A stretch of DNA of 7,840 bases from Bacillota bacterium (lineage in GTDB: Bacteria; Nitrospirota_A; Leptospirillia; Leptospirillales; JAMCRA01). The first letter of the stretch is position 1. Each line of letters begins with the position of its first letter. The DNA lies in NCBI GenBank assembly GCA_023380285.1, contig JAMCRA010000017.1, forward strand, positions 1-7,840, given 5' to 3'. Both the position numbers and the translations under genes were made by a program. Positions 1 to 5,990 of the stretch are shown here, piece by piece. Below the pieces are notes generated by a model. That model saw only the letters and a list, made by a program, of their open reading frames with translations, was not told where the DNA came from and did not search any database.

Positions 1-857
<857 letters not shown>

Positions 858-881
858 GGGCCGTGGAAGTGAGGTCTTAAG

Positions 882-908
882 AGAAGGGGAGTCACCCCGT
901 CTTTTTTT
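882..908 (+). terminator. Rho-independent terminator after dcd
   Basis: The stem agaagggg (882-889) pairs with ccccgtct (895-902) around the loop agtca, with one A-G mismatch in eight positions, and a run of seven T follows (902-908). It lies 24 bases after the dcd stop, so it should end the purB-dcd transcript. It overlaps the last codons of the convergent minus-strand gene (stop at 892-894). On the minus strand the hairpin is not followed by a T run, so it is not a good terminator in that direction. Confidence 0.75.
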
Positions 909-1323
909 CGTTTTTGGGGTCGGCCAGCGGAGGTTCGTTCATGATTCTTTTGAAAACATCGGGATCGATTTTGGGGTAGACCCCGGTCTGTTCGGGTATG
1001 TAATGATCTTCCTCCAGCCTTGATTTCAGTCTCCGCCAATCGATGCCGGCGGATTCAAGGAATTCTTTGCTGAAATAGATGAGGTCGCTTTCGTCCGGTT
1101 CTCTCATACTGACTCCTTCAATGATACGGACGCATCCGTTGGCCGTATTCCGGTTCGTGACGGTCTTGAGGCCGCCACGGTTCGGGAAATAGGCCTTATC
1201 CCTGAAAGGGCGGGCATGCTGGAGGAGCCCTTTGAGATGATAGTAAAAGTCCCCGTAACAGTATTGATCACTTTCTTCCGGGGTGGAGGAATGATCGTTT
1301 TCTTCGGGTCCATGTATCGACAT
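892..1323 (-). CDS. Hypothetical protein, 143 aa, family not recognised
   Basis: I do not recognise this protein. It appears soluble, with no signal peptide or membrane segment. The N-terminal 20 residues are acidic and low in complexity (rich in Glu, Ser, Asp, Pro). An aromatic stretch follows (YCYGDFYYHLKGLL, about 21-34), then a basic centre (RPFRDKAYFPNRGG, about 38-51), a FSKEFLESAGIDWRRLKSRLEED helical segment (about 84-106) and a charged tail. Cysteines occur at 22 and 64 only, so a zinc site is unlikely. The ATG at 1323 is preferred; a TTG at 1341 would add six residues but has no support. The gene converges on dcd, and its own promoter and an inverted repeat lie just upstream. An uninterrupted reading frame plus a strong promoter suggests a real gene rather than a shadow. 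It may be specific to the lineage. Confidence 0.7.
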   Translation of the reverse strand: MSIHGPEENDHSSTPEESDQYCYGDFYYHLKGLLQHARPFRDKAYFPNRGGLKTVTNRNTANGCVRIIEGVSMREPDESDLIYFSKEFLESAGIDWRRLKSRLEEDHYIPEQTGVYPKIDPDVFKRIMNEPPLADPKNEKKTG

Positions 1324-1331
1324 AATTGTTT

Positions 1332-1360
1332 GGGTTAACAATTAAAACCGATATTAACCC
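1332..1360. promoter_or_regulatory. Inverted repeat GGGTTAA-15-TTAACCC, candidate operator
   Basis: Perfect 7-bp arms lie at 1332-1338 and 1354-1360, with centres 22 bp apart, about two helical turns. The repeat sits between the minus-strand -10 box (1363-1368) and the ATG at 1323, and the upstream arm covers the predicted transcription start near 1356. That placement suits a dimeric repressor. A hairpin in the 5' leader is also possible but weak, with an AT-rich 7-bp stem and a 15-base loop. No regulator gene is recognisable in the window. Confidence 0.45.
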
Positions 1361-1362
1361 TG

Positions 1363-1390
1363 ATTATAGCAGTTTTTTGTAATTCCGCAA
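1363..1390 (-). promoter_or_regulatory. Sigma-70-type promoter with extended -10 for the 892-1323 gene
   Basis: Read on the minus strand: -35 box TTGCGG (1390-1385), 16-bp spacer, then TGC immediately before a perfect TATAAT (1368-1363). The predicted start near 1356 gives a leader of about 33 bases before the ATG at 1323. The -35 box lies right after the stop codon of the upstream minus-strand gene (1393-1395), so the 892-1323 gene can be transcribed independently of it. Confidence 0.7.
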
Positions 1391-1392
1391 TA

Positions 1393-1989
1393 TCAGCGGA
1401 TGCGAGCCTGTTCTTTATTCTGGCGGATCCTGTAAACGATTTCTTCCTGCGTTAAACGGAGACGTTTGCGGACATTGTTGATTTCCACGAGAATATCATC
1501 TGAGGGGGTTGACGGTCTTTTGGGTGTTGCTTGCGGTCCGTCATTGCTTTCGATTCCGAGGAAGGCGGCGGTAACTGGATCAATAAATACCTCCCAATCA
1601 TCATCGATTTCCCATATTTTTGCGGCGGAACCTCCCATGACGTTTTCAGGGATAGGTTCGACAAGTTTCAGTTTTCCGTCTGATGAATGCATGTTCGACA
1701 GAAGGCAGATACCGTCGATTTCAAACATTTTTCTCATGAATTCAGGAGGAACGGGCTGAGTCTGTTTTTTTTCATCATAGAGACCGTGTTCCCTGATCAG
1801 TTTACTTTCGTCCCTTCTTTCGATTCTTGGAATATATGCATAGAATTGAGATTTGATCCCCGCATCCCCCGCCTTTTGGGCCTGTTCTTTCAGGCGGTAG
1901 GGATCTGTTTTGATGCGGTAGGCATTTTTATCCAGTTTTTCCGTGACGACGTAGCTGTCTTCACTCATTCTTGGTTCTCGTTCCTGCAT
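1393..1989 (-). CDS. Hypothetical protein, 198 aa (or 191 aa), family not recognised
   Basis: I do not recognise this protein. It is hydrophilic and apparently cytoplasmic, with no signal peptide or membrane helix. An N-terminal charged region (1-75) is followed by a more ordered centre: PPEFMRKMFEIDGICLLSNM (81-100), a Gly/Ser turn near 119-121, then KIWEIDDDWEVFIDPVTAAF (124-143). A Pro/Ser/Thr-rich linker follows (151-164), ending in a basic amphipathic helix (about 166-198, with NVRKRLRLTQEEI). There is one cysteine (95). A second ATG at 1968 would remove seven residues and is equally plausible; neither has a convincing ribosome-binding site (an AGGA lies 13 bases before the second). The gene is divergent from ileS and lies upstream of, in the same direction as, the 892-1323 gene. 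Confidence 0.65.
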   Translation of the reverse strand: MQEREPRMSEDSYVVTEKLDKNAYRIKTDPYRLKEQAQKAGDAGIKSQFYAYIPRIERRDESKLIREHGLYDEKKQTQPVPPEFMRKMFEIDGICLLSNMHSSDGKLKLVEPIPENVMGGSAAKIWEIDDDWEVFIDPVTAAFLGIESNDGPQATPKRPSTPSDDILVEINNVRKRLRLTQEEIVYRIRQNKEQARIR

Positions 1990-2002
1990 ATATTTATAAA
2001 AT

Positions 2003-2008
2003 ATTATA
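2003..2008 (-). promoter_or_regulatory. Candidate -10 box for the 1393-1989 gene
   Basis: On the minus strand TATAAT lies 13 bases before the ATG at 1989. No recognisable -35 box stands 16-18 bp upstream, and the surroundings are very AT-rich, so a chance match is possible. If used, transcription would begin near 1996, leaving a leader of about 7 bases to the first ATG or about 28 to the second. The longer leader slightly favours the internal start at 1968. Confidence 0.35.
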
Positions 2009-2127
2009 TGATGTGGGGCAATTTTTATTTTTTGGACGGATATTAATTTTTTTTAAAACGGAATGCAATATTTTTTGAAGATCAGGGCTTTGGATTGCTA
2101 TTTTAACCTTTATTTCTGCGGAAATCC

Positions 2128-2136
2128 TGCTAGAAT
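2128..2136 (+). promoter_or_regulatory. Candidate extended -10 promoter of ileS
   Basis: The sequence TGC followed by TAGAAT (2131-2136, five of six consensus bases) forms an extended -10. No good -35 box is visible 16-18 bp upstream, which is tolerated in extended -10 promoters. Transcription would begin near 2143, giving a leader of about 18 bases that is pyrimidine-rich and lacks a Shine-Dalgarno sequence. Confidence 0.5.
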
Positions 2137-2160
2137 ATAAGGGTCTTATTTTTCACGTTT

Positions 2161-5100
2161 ATGTTTAATCCGGTTGATGCCAGGCAGTCATTTCCCCAGA
2201 TGGAAGAAAAGATTTTGAAGTTTTGGGAAGAACGGAAAATTTTTGAAAAATCCGTCGAAGCAAGGAAGGACAAAAAGAAGTTCGTGTTTTTTGACGGACC
2301 TCCGTTTGCCAACGGTTTGCCGCATTACGGGCACATTATGGCCAATGCCCTCAAGGACGCCGTGACGAGATACTGGAACATGAAAGGTTACTACGTGCCA
2401 CGAACGAACGGTTGGGACTGCCATGGTTTGCCGGTTGAGTATGAGATCGAAAAAGAGCTCGGATTGAGCGGAAAAAAGGACATTGAGAAGATGGGCATCA
2501 AAGAGTTCAACCTCAAGTGCCGTGAAAGCGTTTTCCGCTATACCAAAGAGTGGGAGGTTTTGCTCAAACGCATCGCGCGCTGGGTAGATTTTTCCCAGAG
2601 CTATGCCACGCTCGACAATAATTACATGGAGTCCATCTGGTGGGTGTTCAGCCAGATCTGGAAGAAGGGGATGGTCTATATGGGACACAAGAGTATGCAC
2701 ATCTGTCCCCGCTGCGAGACTCCTTTGTCCAATTTCGAGGTGAGCCTCGGCTATAAGGACGTGACCGATCTTTCGGTGACCGCAAAGTTCAAGCTTGTTG
2801 ATGAAAATGCCTATGTATTGGCCTGGACGACCACTCCATGGACGCTTCCGGGAAATGTCGCGCTCTGTTTCGGTCCCAACATCGAGTACGTGAAGGTCGG
2901 CGTGAAATACGAGACCGGCCATGAGGAGGTCTACATTGTGGCGAAAGACAGAGTTGAAGCTCTTTTCAAGGACATGAACTATAACATCCTGGGGAAAGTC
3001 GATCCCAAAAAAATGGAAGGACGGCATTATGTTCCTCTCTTCAATTTTTACAAAGATGATATCGCCAAAAACCCCAATGCTTATAAGATCGTGCTTGATT
3101 CGTACGTTTCGACCGAGGAAGGGACGGGAATCGTCCATATCGCGCCCATGTTCGGTGAAGACGACTACCGCGTGGCTTCCGGATATGATCTGCCGTTGAT
3201 CCAGCATGTCCTCATGGACGGTAATTTCAAGGGCCACGTCACCCAGTGGGCAGGGAAATTCGCCAAAGGGCAGGACCAGAATATCGTCGAAGACTTGAAG
3301 AAACGCAAACTCGTTTTTTCGTCCGGGAACATTCGGCACAGTTATCCGCATTGCTGGCGCTGCGATACCCCGCTCCTGAATTACATGACAAAATCTTTCT
3401 TCATCAAGGTCAGCGAGCTCAAGCCGCGTCTGCTCAAGAACAACAAGAAAATCCACTGGCAGCCGGAGCATATCCAGCAGGGGCGTTTCGGCAAATGGCT
3501 GGAAGGCGCACGTGACTGGGCGATTTCCCGTAACCGTTTCTGGGGCTGCCCGATTCCGGTATGGCAGTGCGAAGGGAAATTTTTTGACAAACCCGGCCAT
3601 GATTCCCACGAGATCTGCATACAGTCAATCGAAGAACTGAAAGAGAAAAGCGGAGGGGAGCTCCCGATGAGAGACGATGAACTGGATCTGCACAAACCGT
3701 ACATCGACGAAATAACCTTCCGCGCCAAGGATTTTTTCCATGACTGCGAATACAAGATGAAGCGCGTCCCGGACGTGCTTGATTGCTGGTTTGAAAGCGG
3801 ATCCATGCCGTACGCGCAGCTCCATTATCCTTTTGAGAACAAGCAGGAATTTGAGGACAACTTCCCGGCGAACTTTATCGCAGAGGGCCTGGACCAGACC
3901 CGCGGATGGTTTTACACGCTCCATGTCCTGTCCTCCATTCTTTTCGACAAACCGGCTTTCAGAAATGTCATCGTGAACGGCATTCTGCTGGCGGCTGACG
4001 GGGAAAAACTTTCCAAGCGCAAAAAGAACTATCCTGACCCCAACGTCCTTTTTGACACGAAGGGCGTGGATTCGACCCGCATGTTTCTTTACAGCAGCAC
4101 GGCTCCTTTGGCCGAAGACGTGCGGTTTTCGGAAAAACACGTTGAAGAGATCGTGAAGAAATTTACCCTTCCGTTATGGAACAGTTACAGTTTTTTCGTG
4201 ACGTACGCCAGTATTGACCAGTGGCATCCAAAAAAGAGCAGGAAAGATTTTGAACCCAGACACAAGCTTGACCAGTGGATCCTTTCCGAGCTTCACCAGC
4301 TCATCCGGACCGTGACGGAACAGATGGATGATTTCAATCTGACGAGAGCTACCCGTCCGATGATGGATTTCGTGGATAATCTCAGCAACTGGTATATCCG
4401 GCGCAGCCGCCGCCGTTTCTGGAAATCGGAAAACGACACGGACAAGTTTGAGGCCTATCAGACCCTTTATACCGTTCTGGTGGAGTTCTCCAGACTCTTG
4501 GCTCCGTTTATGCCTTACCTTGCGGACGAAATGTACAGGAACCTGACGGGCGAGGAATCGGTCCATCTTACGGACTGGCCGAAATTCAAGGAACAGCATA
4601 TCCAGCCGGCCCTCAACGATGAAACCGCGATTGTCCGCAAGATCGTCGCGCTCGGACATGCGGTACGCGACAAAGCGAACATTAAAGTACGACAGCCTCT
4701 GGGCCTGGTGCGTCTCGGTTTGCCCGTCACGGTGAATCATAAATTGGTCTTGGCCCAGAAAGAGGTCATCTGCGAAGAGCTGAACGTAAAGCGTCTGGAG
4801 ATCCTGAAGGACGTTCAGGATGTCGTGAAATACGTGGTCATGCCCAACGCGCGGGTGCTGGGTCCAAAATACGGGAAGGATGTGCAGGACATTATCCGGA
4901 AAGCCAAAGCTGGGGAGTTCACCCTGGCGGATGACGGCAAGGTGAGGGTCGGAGAGTTTGTCCTTGAGCCTGAAGAGGTACAGATCGGTTTCCAGGGGCA
5001 GGAAGGCTATGACGTGGCGAGCGCGGACGGCGTGTCCGTGGTTTTGGATACTGCGGTGACCGATGAACTCAAACACGAAGGTTTTGCCCGGGAAGTCGTG

Positions 5101-5331
5101 CGTTTTGTCCAGGATCTCCGCAAAGAAGCGTCTTATAATGTCGATGACCGGATTTATCTGCTCGTGGTGGCGGAAGGCGAGGTTGCCGATGCCGTGACCA
5201 AGTTCGCCGATTATATCAGCCGTGAAACCCTTGCCATCGAACTCCAGCAAAAGGGAGACATGGAATGGGACAGGGAAAAGACGGTGGATGTTGAGGGTGC
5301 AGCAGTGAAGATTGCGGTAAGGCGCGGTTAA
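2161..5331 (+). CDS. ileS: Isoleucyl-tRNA synthetase, type 2 (eukaryote-like)
   Basis: This class I synthetase of 1,056 residues joins isoleucine to tRNA-Ile in the cytoplasm. Seen in order: class I HIGH motif as HYGH (55-58) after [22 protein letters not shown] (84-95); paired CPRC (182-185) and CWRC (398-401), a likely zinc ribbon; editing-domain TTTPWTLPGN (223-232) and the GTGIVHIAPMFGEDD region (321-335); WFESGSMPYA (543-552); GLDQTRGWFYTL (576-587); KMSKS loop as KLSKR (616-620). The anticodon-binding domain carries SNWYIRRSRRRFW (742-754) and DKANIKVRQPL (837-847). The length, the KLSKRKKNYPDP form and the lack of a C-terminal cysteine zinc finger fit type 2 (IleS2) rather than E. coli-type IleS. 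Type 2 enzymes are generally insensitive to mupirocin. The ATG at 2161 has no Shine-Dalgarno sequence, but the first residues match the family start. The reading frame is uninterrupted and the protein appears complete. Confidence 0.97.
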   Translation: MFNPVDARQSFPQMEEKILKFWEERKIFEKSVEARKDKKKFVFFDGPPFANGLPHYGHIMANALKDAVTRYWNMKGYYVPRTNGWDCHGLPVEYEIEKELGLSGKKDIEKMGIKEFNLKCRESVFRYTKEWEVLLKRIARWVDFSQSYATLDNNYMESIWWVFSQIWKKGMVYMGHKSMHICPRCETPLSNFEVSLGYKDVTDLSVTAKFKLVDENAYVLAWTTTPWTLPGNVALCFGPNIEYVKVGVKYETGHEEVYIVAKDRVEALFKDMNYNILGKVDPKKMEGRHYVPLFNFYKDDIAKNPNAYKIVLDSYVSTEEGTGIVHIAPMFGEDDYRVASGYDLPLIQHVLMDGNFKGHVTQWAGKFAKGQDQNIVEDLKKRKLVFSSGNIRHSYPHCWRCDTPLLNYMTKSFFIKVSELKPRLLKNNKKIHWQPEHIQQGRFGKWLEGARDWAISRNRFWGCPIPVWQCEGKFFDKPGHDSHEICIQSIEELKEKSGGELPMRDDELDLHKPYIDEITFRAKDFFHDCEYKMKRVPDVLDCWFESGSMPYAQLHYPFENKQEFEDNFPANFIAEGLDQTRGWFYTLHVLSSILFDKPAFRNVIVNGILLAADGEKLSKRKKNYPDPNVLFDTKGVDSTRMFLYSSTAPLAEDVRFSEKHVEEIVKKFTLPLWNSYSFFVTYASIDQWHPKKSRKDFEPRHKLDQWILSELHQLIRTVTEQMDDFNLTRATRPMMDFVDNLSNWYIRRSRRRFWKSENDTDKFEAYQTLYTVLVEFSRLLAPFMPYLADEMYRNLTGEESVHLTDWPKFKEQHIQPALNDETAIVRKIVALGHAVRDKANIKVRQPLGLVRLGLPVTVNHKLVLAQKEVICEELNVKRLEILKDVQDVVKYVVMPNARVLGPKYGKDVQDIIRKAKAGEFTLADDGKVRVGEFVLEPEEVQIGFQGQEGYDVASADGVSVVLDTAVTDELKHEGFAREVVRFVQDLRKEASYNVDDRIYLLVVAEGEVADAVTKFADYISRETLAIELQQKGDMEWDREKTVDVEGAAVKIAVRRG

Positions 5332-5340
5332 GGTTATAAT
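5312..5340 (+). promoter_or_regulatory. Sigma-70-type promoter for the 5362-7840 operon
   Basis: The -35 box TTGCGG (5312-5317), a 17-bp spacer and a perfect TATAAT (5335-5340) lie across the ileS stop codon. The -35 hexamer is the same as in the minus-strand promoter at 1363-1390. Transcription would start near 5347, about 15 bases before the ATG at 5362. No terminator hairpin is visible after ileS, so read-through from ileS may also contribute. Confidence 0.65.
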
Positions 5341-5361
5341 CTTGCAGAATTTTCTTTTTTT

Positions 5362-5733
5362 ATGATTAAAAAAATCCTTCTGGGCATTGTTCTCAACGGT
5401 TTGGCACTGTTTGTGGTTGCCAAGCTGTTGTCCGACCTACAATATACTGGCGGGTTCATGTTTTTCCTCATCGGAGGTGTGATCATCGGCGTGCTCAACA
5501 CTTTCGTCAAACCGCTCATGAAACTGCTTTCTTTTCCGGTCGTCATGCTGACGGCGGGGCTGTTCAGTTTCGTCATCAACGTCATCATCTTCTGGTTGAC
5601 CGTCAAGGTGGTCAATGGTATACATTTTTCCGATGTCACCGTTACCGTAGGCAGCGTATGGACGTATTTTATCGCTGCACTCATCTTCGGCATCATCAAC
5701 TGGGTTCTTCATATCTTAGTTCCTAATAAATAG
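5362..5733 (+). CDS. Phage-holin-4-like small membrane protein (PF04020/YvlD type)
   Basis: This 123-residue protein has four predicted membrane segments: about 5-24, 32-50, 56-80 and 99-120. The pattern GGVIIGVLNTFVKPLMKLLSFP (about 38-59), followed by LTAGLFSFVINVIIFWL (63-79) and VNGIHFSD (84-91), matches the Phage_holin_4_2 family (PF04020). These are widespread bacterial membrane proteins that, despite the family name, mostly have no proven lysis role. No phage genes are near, so a lysis role is not suggested; an envelope function is inferred. The ATG at 5362 is preceded by a T run and has no Shine-Dalgarno sequence. secG begins 8 bases after its stop codon, so the two are probably co-transcribed from the promoter at 5312-5340. 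The family assignment rests on motif resemblance only. Confidence 0.85.
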   Translation: MIKKILLGIVLNGLALFVVAKLLSDLQYTGGFMFFLIGGVIIGVLNTFVKPLMKLLSFPVVMLTAGLFSFVINVIIFWLTVKVVNGIHFSDVTVTVGSVWTYFIAALIFGIINWVLHILVPNK

Positions 5734-5741
5734 CTTTCGTT

Positions 5742-5963
5742 ATGCTCCACACCATTTTGAAATATTTTGAATTCGTCGTTTCGATTCTTTTGATCCTGGC
5801 CATTCTGGTTCAGAACCGCAGTTCGGGTCTCAGCGCAACCTTTGGCGGGAGCGGGACCATCCACGTCAAGAAGCGCGGCGCCGAAAAAGTGCTTTTCAAT
5901 ACGACCATCATTCTTGCCGTTTTGTTCGTGGCGAGTTCCGTCCTGGCGCTGTTCGTACGGTAG
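5742..5963 (+). CDS. secG: Preprotein translocase subunit SecG
   Basis: This 73-residue membrane protein has two helices (about 5-24 and 52-71) and the SecG loop between them: LLILAILVQNRSSGLSATFGG (16-36), then a KKRGAEKVLF segment (43-52) leading into the second helix. SecG is the small non-essential subunit of the SecYEG channel and assists SecA-driven protein export. Its length is normal for the family. The start at 5742 is 8 bases after the upstream stop and has no Shine-Dalgarno sequence. The gene ends in two consecutive in-frame stops (TAG 5961-5963, TAA 5964-5966). The next gene, for an extracytoplasmic binding protein, begins 27 bases after the TAG stop. Confidence 0.93.
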   Translation: MLHTILKYFEFVVSILLILAILVQNRSSGLSATFGGSGTIHVKKRGAEKVLFNTTIILAVLFVASSVLALFVR

Positions 5964-5990
5964 TAAGGTTTCCAGCCCTTTTCTTTGTTT

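Larger units (their letters stand above)
1990..2160. other. AT-rich divergent intergenic region upstream of ileS
   Basis: These 171 bases separate the minus-strand hypothetical gene from ileS. They hold the candidate promoters of both genes and several T and A tracts, for example around 2046-2055 and 2071-2076, which may bend DNA. I see no T-box leader: there is no T-box core (GGUGGNACCGCG-like) and no antiterminator/terminator hairpin, and the space is short for one. No tRNA or small ORF was found. Confidence 0.6.

Noticed and set aside
1324..1341. TTG start extending the 143-aa hypothetical protein by six residues
   Set aside because: There is no ribosome-binding site, and the TTG lies inside the inverted-repeat region; the ATG at 1323 is simpler.
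1393..1490. Helix-turn-helix resemblance in the C-terminal NVRKRLRLTQEEI segment
   Set aside because: It resembles the first helices of XRE-type domains, but the protein ends about 20 residues later, too short for the domain, and no continuation lies in another frame before the next promoter.
1990..2160. T-box or other riboswitch in front of ileS
   Set aside because: No T-box core, specifier-loop architecture or terminator/antiterminator pair could be found.
2188..3609. Long minus-strand open frame of 473 codons opposite ileS
   Set aside because: It is the antisense of a strongly conserved ileS frame, and its translation has no recognisable domain. Similar long antisense frames (4174-5250, 6609-7163) are shadows for the same reason.
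5300..5345. Hairpin terminator after ileS (AAGATT at 5308-5313 with AATCTT at 5338-5343)
   Set aside because: The stem is only six A/T-rich pairs with a 24-base loop, so it is not a credible terminator.
5362..5733. Phage lysis gene, suggesting a prophage
   Set aside because: Homologues of this family are common chromosomal membrane proteins, and the neighbours are ileS and secG with no phage genes.
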